Positions 24,449 through 33,455 of a stretch of 64,000 nucleotides of DNA are shown here, piece after piece; positions within the stretch are counted from its first letter, which is position 1, and the number at the start of each line of letters is the position of its first letter. The stretch comes from Corynebacterium vitaeruminis DSM 20294 (lineage in GTDB: Bacteria > Actinomycetota > Actinomycetes > Mycobacteriales > Mycobacteriaceae). The notes beneath the pieces are model-generated. The model was given only the letters and a program-made list of their open reading frames with translations, searched no databases and was not told the DNA's origin. The stretch spans positions 744,001 through 808,000 of the forward strand of contig NZ_CP004353.1 in assembly GCF_000550805.1 (NCBI RefSeq). The letters are read 5' to 3'. The position numbers and the translations under genes are program-made.

Positions 24449-26284
24449 ATGACCGCTCAACGCCTGCAGCTCACCTGGTACAACAAGGACAAGGCTCTCA
24501 TCCCCACTGAGACCGGCAAGTACGGCTACACGTGGGTTGACCCATCGGATCCGCGTTACTGTGAAACCCACACCCTCGTGCTAGACGACTACGTGCAAGG
24601 TGCGCAGACACCGAAGTCGGACGAGTTCGAATACTCCGAGCGCGCAGACCTGGAGCCCCAGGACGACAACCTGCTCATCCTCGGCGAATCCGGCGACGTC
24701 CTCGAAGCGCTTACCCGCGTTCCCGAACTGGCCGAGAAATACGTGGGTCAGGTGAAGCTGATCTACATTGATCCGCCGTTTAACACCGCTCAAACATTCG
24801 CCAGTTACGAGGACAACCTAGAGCACTCCATCTGGCTGACGATGATGCGCGACCGGCTGCTCCACATGAAGAAGCTGCTTGCCGATGACGGCTCCATCTG
24901 GGTACACCTTGACGACGTGGAGAGCCACAGAATGCGCCTTCTCCTAGACGAAGTATTCGGGCCGCAATGTTTTGTTGCTGATGTCTCGTGGCTTGCGTCA
25001 GATAGCTCCAGCAACAATGCGGGATCCTTTTCCAAGGACAAGAATCAAATTTGTGTCTACGGAAAAAGTCCGGGATGGAGGCCTCGCCACCTCCCTGATC
25101 CGGAGAAGCAGTCACATTATCGGAATCCAGACAAAGACCCTAGAGGCCCTTGGTATGACGGTCGCGACGTACAGAACCCCAAAGACCGTCCTGCCCTAAA
25201 GTATCCAATCGCAAAGCCCTCTGGCGGTTTATTAGAACCGCCAACAAATGGCTGGCGCTGGGATCAAACCACGATGGCCTCCAAAATGGCAACGGGAGAA
25301 GTCTATTTCAACGACGATGAGACGGCCTTGAAGAGGAAGACCTACCTGTGGGAGCAAGCAGGTCTTCCGCCGAGCGATTCGTGGCATTCTGTTGGAAAAA
25401 CTGGAAGTACTCGAGGAGCTAAGAATCACCTCAAGGTTCTATTTCCCGGAATGCCAACCCCCGAGCTTTTCGATACGCCAAAGCCAGAAGAATTGCTGGG
25501 CTTCATCATGGCCTCATCTACTCACCCAGGTGACATTGTGCTGGATGTGTTTGCTGGGTCGGGGACGACTGCAGCGGTAGCCCAGAAGATGGGGCGGCGT
25601 TGGGTGACGTGTGAGTTGTTGGAGTCGACGTTCACGACGTTCACACGTCCGCGTCTGGAGAAGGTGCTCAACGATCAAGACCCGGGCGGGATCACTCGGA
25701 CGAAGGGCGAACGAGTCGACGCGACGGAAGACGGGCTGCCTGATGGTGTCTCGCCGGAGGACGCCGCGAAATTCACGAGCGTGCTCAACAAGCTGATCAA
25801 GGACGACCCGGAATTAAAGAAGAGCGTCGAGGTGAAGACACTGAAGGCTGCCTCGAAGACCAGGCGCACGAAGGAAGTGCTGAACTGGCGTGGTGGCGGT
25901 GGCTTCCAGGTCGCCCATCTGTCGCCTGCGTGTTTCGACTACGACCCTGCCCTGGATCGGGTGATGCTGACAGCGGCTGCGACCGGCGAGACTTTGATCG
26001 CGTCGGTGGCTGCCAACCTCGGGTTCACACTGTTGCACCCGGATGATGACTATATTTTTGATGCCCGCCGTGGCAATGCCTTGTTGAAGGTGGTGGAGGG
26101 TGTCGCCACGACCGAGATCGTTGACTGGCTTGCTTCCCAAATCCAGCCCGGCGAGACAATCGTGCTGGCCGCCACCACGGTGATGGACGGCGTCCGCCAG
26201 CATCTACGCAAACTGGTGAAGGGGTCGCGGGTGGTCGCATTACCCGATGATGTGTTTCGGTACAGCGAAGGTGGTGACCAGTGA
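24449..26284 (+). CDS. Type III restriction-modification methyltransferase (Mod)
   Basis: A 611-residue beta-class N6-adenine methyltransferase. The catalytic motif is IYIDPPFNTAQTF near residue 110 and the SAM-binding motif is DVFAGSGTTAAVA near 370; the target recognition domain lies between them (about 170-350). Mod specifies the site for both modification and cleavage. The recognition domain (about 24960-25480) is visibly richer in A+T and uses different codons from the flanking conserved domains, as expected when it has been swapped by recombination. The start directly follows the HTH stop, with AAGGGAG 11 nt upstream. Confidence 0.93.
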   Translation: MTAQRLQLTWYNKDKALIPTETGKYGYTWVDPSDPRYCETHTLVLDDYVQGAQTPKSDEFEYSERADLEPQDDNLLILGESGDVLEALTRVPELAEKYVGQVKLIYIDPPFNTAQTFASYEDNLEHSIWLTMMRDRLLHMKKLLADDGSIWVHLDDVESHRMRLLLDEVFGPQCFVADVSWLASDSSSNNAGSFSKDKNQICVYGKSPGWRPRHLPDPEKQSHYRNPDKDPRGPWYDGRDVQNPKDRPALKYPIAKPSGGLLEPPTNGWRWDQTTMASKMATGEVYFNDDETALKRKTYLWEQAGLPPSDSWHSVGKTGSTRGAKNHLKVLFPGMPTPELFDTPKPEELLGFIMASSTHPGDIVLDVFAGSGTTAAVAQKMGRRWVTCELLESTFTTFTRPRLEKVLNDQDPGGITRTKGERVDATEDGLPDGVSPEDAAKFTSVLNKLIKDDPELKKSVEVKTLKAASKTRRTKEVLNWRGGGGFQVAHLSPACFDYDPALDRVMLTAAATGETLIASVAANLGFTLLHPDDDYIFDARRGNALLKVVEGVATTEIVDWLASQIQPGETIVLAATTVMDGVRQHLRKLVKGSRVVALPDDVFRYSEGGDQ

Positions 26285-28872
26285 TGGCGAACAGGCTCAA
26301 CATCAGTTTTGACTCCGACATGCTGGAGTCGATCAGTGCCGAGTTCGACCTGCGTGCTCCGAACAAGGAAGCACTGCGCCAGCTGGTCTTCACTCTCGAC
26401 GGTGACTATGACCCGACCGTGATGCAGGTGCTGAATCTCGCCACGGGCGTGGGCAAGACCTATCTGATGGCCGCCTTCGTGGAGTATCTGCGTCGCCAAG
26501 GAGTTGGCAACGTCGTCATCGTCACCCCAGGCAAAACGGTGCAGGCCAAAACGGTGCAGAACTTCACGCCCGGCTCGCCCCGTTACATCACCGGCGCGGC
26601 GGTGCCGCCCGAGGTGGTGACCCCACAGGACTACTCGGCGTGGGTTGCCCGGCAGAACGGCCCGGCCCGACTCGCGTTCGGCCGTGAAGTGCCAATGCTG
26701 GCGTTTATCTTCAACATCCAGCAGCTCATCGCGCCGAAGGACGCTGAGGGTGACACCCACGGGGCCACGCAGGATGCGATGCGCCGTAAGCCCCGCAGGT
26801 TCGATGAGAACGCCGGCGTGCTCTTCGACTACCTCAAGGGTCTCGATGATTTGGTTGTGATCGCCGACGAATCCCACCTCTACGGGGCCAGCGCGGTGGC
26901 GTTCAACGCCGCGTTGAAGGAACTCGACCCAGTAGCGGCGATCGGTTTGACCGCGTCGGTGGACAAGGCCACCGATCACGTCATTTTCGAGTACCCGCTC
27001 TACCGCGCCATCCAGGACAAGTATGTGAAGGCCCCCGTGTTGGCGTTCCGCAAGAGCGGATATGGCACCGATGAAGCCTCCGAAGAGCAGCAGTTGCGTG
27101 ACGCGCTGCAATTGCGTGCGCTCAAGCAGGCCTACTACGACTCCTATGCCTCCTCACAGGGCCGTGATCATGTGAACGCGGTCGCTTTCGTGGTCTGCTC
27201 CGATGTGGAGCACGCCACCCAGGTCGCCGAGCTGCTGCGCACCCCGGAGTACCTCGGCCGAGATGAGGCTGTGCTGCAGGTGGACTCCAAGCACGAGGAT
27301 GAGTTGACCCAGCGTCGCCTCGACGAATTGGATCGGCCCGAATCGCCGGTGCTGGCAGTGGTCAGTGTCAACAAACTCAAGGAGGGCTGGGATGTCAAAA
27401 ACATCGCGGTCGTCGTGACATTACGGGCGATGGCCTCCGAAGTGCTTACCCAGCAGACCATGGGGCGCGGGCTGCGGCTGCCGTTCGGCCGGTATACGGG
27501 TGTGTGGCAGATCGACCAACTCGACATCATCGCCCACCAATCCTTCACCGAGCTGCTCAACGACGAGAACGTGCTGCAGCAGTTCGGCCTGGACGAAGCC
27601 GTCCCCGAACCCGACAAAGCCAAGGTAGAAGAGGCGATCCGCAAAGCCGCCGAAGAGTCCGGCACGGATACAGGTACGCCCACGACCGGCGGTGACCAAC
27701 CAACGACGACAACCGGTTCTAAATCAAGTGCTGGTTTCAGTAGCGAGGACACAGGTGGTGTGGCTCCGCAGCCGGGCGCCGTTCCCGTCGGCGGCAGTGA
27801 TTCCCAGGGTGCGGGTTTGCCCGGTGTCGGGGTTCGTACCATCACCGAGCAGGAGGATCAGCCCGCCTGGGAGTTGGTGTCGATCGGACGCAACCCCACT
27901 TTCGCAGAAGTGTCGTACCAGTTCCCGGTGACGACGATGACTGTGCAGCAGCCACCCATCGACCTGTCAGAAATCAGTGACGCCGTGATCGAGCAAGCGG
28001 CGCGTCGGGTCACCTCTGCTGGGGACGTGCTGCTGCGCAAAGAGATCATCGCCGCCCTAGGCAAGAAACTCCGGGCAGAGGATCGAGAAAGCGCCGAAGT
28101 CGACTCCGTCCACGTCGACGACGCCGACGCCGAGGAGGCGCTGGTCAAACTAGTGATCAACATGTCGCTGGTGCCCAAAACCGAACAGACCGCCCGCTAC
28201 GTCGCCACGTTCCTGGTGCCGAAGTTCATGCGCACCGTGACGTTCACCGGCTGGACCGTCAAATCCCTCGACTCCGCCCGCGCCGAACTCCTAGCGCTGA
28301 TCAAGAACTACACAACCGAGACACTGCGAGCCACCCGCGAGGTGCCGACCATACACCCCAAGTCGATGCCAGGCACCGGCTACACGCTCCCGTTGGGTGA
28401 GAAGGTGCATGACCAGATCGAGAGTCGTGACCAGTTCGTGCGAGGCCGGGTCTACGGCGGCTGGTTCAAGTCGCTATTCGCAGAGGAATCCTTCGACTCA
28501 TTCACCGGCGAATACCAGCTTGCTCGCCTGCTCAACACGTCGCCGGGGATCGTGTGGTGGCACCGCCTGCATCCGCAAGACCAGGCGTTCGTGTACTACA
28601 ACGCGAAAGACCGCTACTTCCCCGACTTCGTAGCCTTGGACACCAACGGGGTGCATTGGATCATCGAAGGCAAGGACGAGCGCGGCCGCGATGACGCCAG
28701 GGTGCAGGCCAAGCGTAAGGCTGCCGAGGCGTTGGTGCGCCGGTTGGTTGCTGAGGATGCCTACGCCGGTCAGCACTGGGGCTACCTGATCGCCTACGAG
28801 CAAGACACCGCCCGTGCCGACTCGTGGGAAGACCTGAAAGCCTTCGCCAGCCCGGTCAGCAACGCCCTGTAG
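26284..28872 (+). CDS. Type III restriction endonuclease subunit (Res)
   Basis: An 862-residue DEAD/H-type helicase-nuclease. Walker A is LATGVGKTYLM near residue 57, motif II is ADESH near 197, motif III-like GLTAS follows, motif VI is TMGRGLRLPFGR, and the C-terminus carries a PD-(D/E)XK nuclease (YFPDFVALD, then WIIEGKDERG). A Thr/Gly/Ser-rich linker (TPTTGGDQPTTTTGSKSS) separates the halves. The start overlaps the Mod stop (TGATG). With Mod it forms a complete, apparently intact type III system that cuts DNA bearing unmethylated sites. The 3' end overlaps the convergent zinc-ribbon gene by 17 nt. Confidence 0.92.
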   Translation: MANRLNISFDSDMLESISAEFDLRAPNKEALRQLVFTLDGDYDPTVMQVLNLATGVGKTYLMAAFVEYLRRQGVGNVVIVTPGKTVQAKTVQNFTPGSPRYITGAAVPPEVVTPQDYSAWVARQNGPARLAFGREVPMLAFIFNIQQLIAPKDAEGDTHGATQDAMRRKPRRFDENAGVLFDYLKGLDDLVVIADESHLYGASAVAFNAALKELDPVAAIGLTASVDKATDHVIFEYPLYRAIQDKYVKAPVLAFRKSGYGTDEASEEQQLRDALQLRALKQAYYDSYASSQGRDHVNAVAFVVCSDVEHATQVAELLRTPEYLGRDEAVLQVDSKHEDELTQRRLDELDRPESPVLAVVSVNKLKEGWDVKNIAVVVTLRAMASEVLTQQTMGRGLRLPFGRYTGVWQIDQLDIIAHQSFTELLNDENVLQQFGLDEAVPEPDKAKVEEAIRKAAEESGTDTGTPTTGGDQPTTTTGSKSSAGFSSEDTGGVAPQPGAVPVGGSDSQGAGLPGVGVRTITEQEDQPAWELVSIGRNPTFAEVSYQFPVTTMTVQQPPIDLSEISDAVIEQAARRVTSAGDVLLRKEIIAALGKKLRAEDRESAEVDSVHVDDADAEEALVKLVINMSLVPKTEQTARYVATFLVPKFMRTVTFTGWTVKSLDSARAELLALIKNYTTETLRATREVPTIHPKSMPGTGYTLPLGEKVHDQIESRDQFVRGRVYGGWFKSLFAEESFDSFTGEYQLARLLNTSPGIVWWHRLHPQDQAFVYYNAKDRYFPDFVALDTNGVHWIIEGKDERGRDDARVQAKRKAAEALVRRLVAEDAYAGQHWGYLIAYEQDTARADSWEDLKAFASPVSNAL

Positions 28873-29554
28873 CTGCGAGGTTGTCCGCGCGGAGCAGGGG
28901 GCTCCAGCGGTGTGGCAGGTCGAGGGTGACGGCCTCGCCGGTGATGAACACAAATCCAAGCCTGCCGTCGGTGAGCATGCACCCGCCCTCCAGCACGGCA
29001 AGGAAGTCCGGGAGGGGGAGGGTGATCTGTGTTGGCGGCGCGGTCAGGAGCTTGTCGATCGCCGTGTGGAGCGTCGATGGGCGTCGCCGCACACCCACCG
29101 TCCTCAGGCTGTCCAAGGCCTGGTCGACTGCGGTGCTGTTGCGCCCGGCGAGCACTTGCAACGCTTCGCCCATTTTCACCAGCAGCACTTCCTGGTAGAG
29201 GTGGCTGGTGGCGCAGGTGCCGCGCTTGACGTAGTTCGTGGGGCACTCCCACACATCGACGCGGTTCGGGGTACCGGAGTGCCAGGTCTTGTGGCCGAAC
29301 GTGCGTCCGCAGTCGCCGCAGACGATCTTGCGGGACAGGCGCTTGCCGAAGGACTTGTAGCCGCGTGGGTCGACGCGGGTGCCCAGCCACGGCAACTCCC
29401 TCTCGGTGATCATGAGGACTCCTGCTGCGTGGCGTTGAGCGCGGAATGCGTCCATCCACTCGACGGTGTACCCGGCGGCGAGATTTTCAAGGAGGAAGCT
29501 GGCCAGCCGGTAGGTCAGGCGAGCTTGAACTGTTGCGAGTTCGGGGTAATGCAT
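28856..29554 (-). CDS. Zinc beta-ribbon protein resembling the middle of a large serine recombinase
   Basis: A 232-residue protein with a recombinase-type zinc ribbon: KRLSRKIVCGDCGRTFGHKTW, then WECPTNY and GTCATSHLY (four Cys in CxxC...C...C spacing). The serine catalytic domain expected before it in large serine integrases is absent; instead the N-terminus has LTYRLASFLLENLAAGYTVEWMDAFRAQRHAAGVLMITERELPWLGTRVDP. The start at 29554 follows AGGAG; the frame upstream runs through a promoter-like element. It may be a trimmed integrase or an accessory directionality protein. It sits at the right end of the prophage. Confidence 0.7.
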   Translation of the reverse strand: MHYPELATVQARLTYRLASFLLENLAAGYTVEWMDAFRAQRHAAGVLMITERELPWLGTRVDPRGYKSFGKRLSRKIVCGDCGRTFGHKTWHSGTPNRVDVWECPTNYVKRGTCATSHLYQEVLLVKMGEALQVLAGRNSTAVDQALDSLRTVGVRRRPSTLHTAIDKLLTAPPTQITLPLPDFLAVLEGGCMLTDGRLGFVFITGEAVTLDLPHRWSPLLRADNLAATGRC

Positions 29555-29575
29555 GGTGGGGGCTCCTGTCTTTGC

Positions 29576-29618
29576 GTCACGTACATACACGCTCTGATCA
29601 GGGCTAATAGCAAGTCGT
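29576..29618 (-). promoter_or_regulatory. Promoter-like element, copy D
   Basis: Minus-strand ACGACT, 23 nt, then TGTATGTACGTGAC, closest to copy C in the spacer. It stands 22 nt before the start of the zinc-ribbon gene. It is 26 kb from the other three copies, at the opposite end of the element. Confidence 0.58.
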
Positions 29619-29628
29619 AACCGGCACT

Positions 29629-29658
29629 ACCTTTTGGCGATTACCGAACCTTTTGGCG
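29629..29658. repeat. Tandem 11-nt motif upstream of the zinc-ribbon gene
   Basis: ACCTTTTGGCG occurs at 29629-29639 and 29648-29658, 19 nt apart (about two helical turns), directly upstream of promoter-like element D. A third copy is at 8024-8034, just after the late regulator gene. The phasing suggests binding sites for a regulator, or core sites of the recombination region. Confidence 0.4.
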
Positions 29659-29849
29659 CTTCACGGCAATCCGGACCAGCCGTGGTTCACGGTGCCCGAC
29701 TACGCCACGCGGCCATAGTAGATACTGGAACCGCACCGTCCGGGTAGGCCACCCGGCACCTCTCACGACCGCGCGTTTCCCCCAAGTCACGCGCTGGTTT
29801 CGCCCCATCTGCCTCATCCACGCCCTACATGGCGTTGTATCCAATCCGC

Positions 29850-31455
29850 TCGCTTGTGCGACCCCGCCTGCGGCAGCGGAAACTTCCTCATCGTCGCCTA
29901 CCGAGAACTTCGACGCATCGAAACAGACGTAATCGTCGCGATCCGCGAGCGCGAGGAAAACATAAACTGGGCACTCGACATTAGCTGGGAACAGAAGCTA
30001 TCCATCGGCCAGTTCTACGGCTTCGAGCTCAACTGGTGGCCCGCAAAGATCGCTGAGACTGCAATGTTCCTCGTTGACCACCAGGCCAACCGAGAGCTCG
30101 CCGACCGCGTCGGCATGGCCCCCGAACGTCTGCCGATTTCAGTCACCGCACACATTCACCACGGCAACGCACTGCATCTGGAATGGGCTGACCTCATTCC
30201 AAAGGTGGCTGGCATGACTTACGTGTTTGGCAACCCACCATTCCGTGGAGACAGCCGCGACAAGGAACAGCAGGCTGATCTCGACCGAGCGTGGGGAGGA
30301 AAAACTGACAAGATTTCCCGTTTAGACTTTGTAACCGCATGGCATGCAAAAAGCCTGGATCTCCTATCCCACCGTCACGGCTCATTCGCTTTCGTAACAA
30401 CCAATTCCATCGTCCAAGGCGATCAGGCGCCTCGCCTGTTCGGGCCGATCTTTGATGCTGGCTGGCGGATTAGGTTTGCACACCGCACATTCGCTTGGGA
30501 CTCCGAAGCGCCTGGAAAAGCTGCGGTTCACTGTGTCATCGTAGGATTCGACCGAGTGCACCAACCACGAGCACGACTCTGGGACTACCCGAAAATCAAT
30601 GGGTCCCCAAAGGAAATACCAGTCGAGCGAGCAATCAACGCCTATCTCGTCGATGGTCCAAACGTCCTCGTTGAAAAAGCATCCCAGCCTATCTCTCCCG
30701 ATGTAGAGAAGACGGCCTACGGATCGAAGCCTACCGATGGCGGTCATCTCATCGTTGAACCCGAGGATTACGAGTCAGTTATGGCTGACCCGATCGCAGC
30801 AAAGTATGTCCATCCATATGTTGGTGCGCGTGAACTGTTGCACGGGGAAGAACGCTGGTGCCTATGGCTCGATGGCGCAAACCCAGCCGACATCAGCAGA
30901 TCGCCCATCCTGAAGCAACGGGTAGAAGCTGTGCGAGAATTCCGTGCGAAATCAAAAGCAGAAAGTACTCGTGATTTCGCCCAATATCCTGCGCTGTTCA
31001 GGCAACGCGCGAAAATGGAGGTCGAATACTTGTGCATTCCACGTGTTGTCAGTGGGGCACGGTGGTATTTCACAGCCGACCGACTGAGCCCAGACGTAAT
31101 CTCCAGTGACTCTGCCTTCCAGGCAGCAGATGCGGACGGTCTTCAATTTGCCCTGATTTCGTCCTCGATGTTTATCACATGGCAAAAGATGATTGGGGGT
31201 CGTCACCGGCAGTTACAGATACACCACGCTAACGGACTTGACCGAAACTACGCTAACCCCACTATTGGCTCCGACAAAACAAGTAGAAGGATCGCAAATA
31301 AATTTGTTCTTGTCGCTGACTGCGAACCAGAAACCTGGTACCGATGGCGAGCCAGGATAGGCAGCAGCGCGAATATTAACGGTAAGCCTGCGGCTAATCT
31401 GAATCCTATTATGCAGATGGAGACTGAGGATGAAATTAGATGTGGATCTAACTAA
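29850..31455 (+). pseudogene. MmeI-type methyltransferase fragment, truncated at both ends
   Basis: The frame encodes the SAM-binding and catalytic core of an MmeI-like type IIG restriction-methyltransferase: CDPACGSGNFLIVAYRELRRIE, then FYGFELNWWPAKIAETAMFL, and GNPPFRG (the NPPF catalytic motif), followed by the target-recognition region. The protein normally exceeds 900 residues with an N-terminal nuclease; here homology begins abruptly at about 29850 with only a TTG as start, and the nuclease is missing. After SSSMFITWQKMIGGR (about 31200) the expected MmeI C-terminus is replaced by unrelated sequence up to 31455. It is a remnant, not a working enzyme. Confidence 0.85.
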
Positions 31456-31468
31456 AAGGGGAATGTGA

Positions 31469-32011
31469 ATGCGATATGGCTTCCCGCGAGTGGAAACGTG
31501 TGGCGTGAGTCTTATATTTTTCAGCGCTTTCGCAGTCGCTTGCGGCGGAAGTGCGACTACCGACACCTTCTTCCTCGACGAGGATCGAGGATCGTCACAA
31601 TCAGCTGACGTCTCCATACGCACTGAATCTCATGATCCTTTACTGATTGACCTGGGTGAAATTCAAAGTGATGGAAGTGTTGAGTTTTCTTACTGGAACG
31701 ATGCCCCTGAAATAATTAACCTGGGTAGTTACCAGAAAGAGAGGGAACTTGAACTTTCTGTTTCATCTGGTGATGTTAATGAGATTATTTTATCCAGTTT
31801 TCAGGTAGAAGAAGATGGGAGGCCACGCTCAGTAGATACAGTCACTTGCAAGTTCGAACCTTCCGATCGCCAAGGTTGCATGCTAACGCGAGAAGGGGAT
31901 GAGATCCTGGTCACTGTTGAGTTACCATCCCCTTCATATGCCACTCTACAAGTCGTAGTTGAAAATAGAGCTGGGGACCCTCCGCCCCAGCAATCCACCT
32001 GGCTCCTATAA
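31469..32011 (+). CDS. Putative lipoprotein of unknown function
   Basis: A 180-residue exported protein. The N-terminus (MRYGFPRVETCGVSLIFFSAFAVACGG) has a short basic region, a hydrophobic core and a lipobox-like FAVAC, so a lipid-anchored product is likely. The mature part is acidic and beta-rich (SVEFSYWNDAPEIINLGSYQ). The start at 31469 follows AAAGGGG by eight nt. The region is much richer in A+T than the prophage and host core, a sign of separate origin. Possibly part of the toxin/immunity cluster nearby; no family was recognised. Confidence 0.6.
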   Translation: MRYGFPRVETCGVSLIFFSAFAVACGGSATTDTFFLDEDRGSSQSADVSIRTESHDPLLIDLGEIQSDGSVEFSYWNDAPEIINLGSYQKERELELSVSSGDVNEIILSSFQVEEDGRPRSVDTVTCKFEPSDRQGCMLTREGDEILVTVELPSPSYATLQVVVENRAGDPPPQQSTWLL

Positions 32012-32592
32012 CGTAGATTTTCAGGAGATTCTTCCGCTGAGTTGTGAAAGCTAATTCCAGCTCATGCTGGGGCCGCGTAATATCGATAGTCATCGTTAGA
32101 AAGCATTCGGCGGCCACATTTGCACGAGTCCGCCTCTGCTGGCAGGGCCCGCCCGATCACCGATGATCCCGGTATTGAGCGCCGAACCTTTCGCCCCTGT
32201 CTCGACAAGTACGGTACGGGCGAGAAGACGAGCACGTATGGAACATTGACCCACACTCTGTTGAGGCCGCCGCCCCAACTCCAAGCCTGACGACGACAAT
32301 GCCGGAGGGAAAGTAGACTTGAGGCGAAAATTGCACGCCTGGATGGGAAACCAGGCACTCAAGGCCGAGAAAAGCTGACCACCGAGCATGAAAGCCTCCG
32401 TCAACCGGTCCGATATTTCGCCGGGTAGGCGAGTTGCTTCCAGAACGCCTGAGAGCCTATCCAATGAAGCGACTGTACAATCTGGTCGAGGTACCCGGCT
32501 CATCGCTCTACACTTAGCGCCACGGTGCTACACCCCAACCAGGCAAGGCTGCGGCCGCTATTGTCTTAATGAATAAGCTCGAAGACTCGTAA
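32012..32592. other. Gene-free stretch
   Basis: About 580 nt. Minus-strand frames exist (up to 135 codons at 32096-32503) but have no ribosome binding site and a composition unlike coding sequence. I see no repeats or recognisable fragments. It is probably decayed DNA between two acquired segments. Confidence 0.4.
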
Positions 32593-33276
32593 TTACCCGC
32601 GCGGCTGAAGCAGATAACATTCTATGGAATTATCCTCAGCTAACTTTTTCAAGTATCTTGCAGAATTAAAACAGATGGTGCCCCTAGTTAGATCACTATC
32701 GACGGAAATAAACCACTCACCGTCAACCCAACAGGAGCTTGCTCCAGATTCTGTAACGAAGATTTCCTCAGTCGTTTCCCCAAGACAACGGCCCATAAAA
32801 TACCGGAATCCCTGCGGGGACGTACGGATGTGATCTTTTTCGTTAGGTATGGGGCCAGCTTGTCCGGGTGAGTACATGAGGAAGTCTGCGTAGCAGATTC
32901 CCGCGTCTGGTAGTCCGAAAATCTGCCGGAGGGACTGCCATGTTCCTATATCGATCATGCCGAAGTAGGGCTCCGAAAACGAAGAGGACAAGTCCTTCTT
33001 GATGGATTCGTCCAAAACTCCAATCGCATTCCAGAAGCTAACACCCAATGTGAAGTTATTGCCGAGTTCATGCGCGAGATCCCGCCAACGCAACCTCACA
33101 TCTCCCACAGGAGAGAAAGGAGGGAAGCATAACTGAGCTACGTAAGTGAAGTTAGCTTTGAGGAAGTTGAGGTATTCGACATCATCCAAGCTGTAAGGAA
33201 GCCTGCCAGGCACTAGTGGCTGGATCGGGCTCGAAAAATCCCATATTGGTTCCCATAGAACTTCATCCTGCTTCAT
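32593..33276 (-). CDS. Probable immunity protein of a polymorphic toxin pair
   Basis: A 227-residue soluble protein, not assigned to a family: FSSPIQPLVPGRLPYSLDDVEYLNFLKANF, RWRDLAHELGNNFTLGVSFWNAIGVLDESIK, YFMGRCLGETTEEIFV and CWVDGEWFISVDSDLTRGTICFNSARYLKKL. The style (single domain, low G+C, SMI1-like acidic character) fits immunity proteins. Its ATG overlaps, as ATGA, the stop of an upstream frame that looks like a toxin C-terminus (33273-33455), the standard toxin-immunity arrangement. AGGGAAG lies four nt before the ATG. Confidence 0.6.
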   Translation of the reverse strand: MKQDEVLWEPIWDFSSPIQPLVPGRLPYSLDDVEYLNFLKANFTYVAQLCFPPFSPVGDVRLRWRDLAHELGNNFTLGVSFWNAIGVLDESIKKDLSSSFSEPYFGMIDIGTWQSLRQIFGLPDAGICYADFLMYSPGQAGPIPNEKDHIRTSPQGFRYFMGRCLGETTEEIFVTESGASSCWVDGEWFISVDSDLTRGTICFNSARYLKKLAEDNSIECYLLQPRG

Positions 33277-33455
33277 CTTACTTCCCTAACTTTTTGTAAA
33301 ATATCCGTCCATAGAAGACGATCCTTGCTCTTTACAACAGTTTGGAGCCTTTGCAAGGGGTTGCTTTCGGAATCTAGACCTTGACCGACGCAAAAGACAT
33401 GGTGTGGGACAATTTCCTTCTCCGCCGAGAAGCATCGCCTAAGATCTAACGACCG
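33273..33455 (-). pseudogene. Remnant of a toxin C-terminal tip
   Basis: An open stretch of 60 codons with no start codon of its own, bounded by a TAG at 33456-33458. It reads LDLRRCFSAEKEIVPHHVFCV, then GLDSESNPLQRLQ and TDILQKVREVR before a TGA that overlaps the ATG of the next gene. The 4-nt overlap, shared base composition and a His-rich PHHVFC segment suggest the surviving 3' end of a polymorphic toxin whose body was lost when insertion elements entered to the right. No family was identified, so this is inference. Confidence 0.5.

Noticed and set aside
29619..29849. Right attachment site of the prophage
   Set aside because: The tandem 11-nt motif and small palindromes are suggestive, but the left end is outside the window, so no direct repeat can be matched.
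32096..32503. 135-codon minus-strand frame in the scrapyard region
   Set aside because: No start signal and no recognisable motif; left as gene-free sequence.
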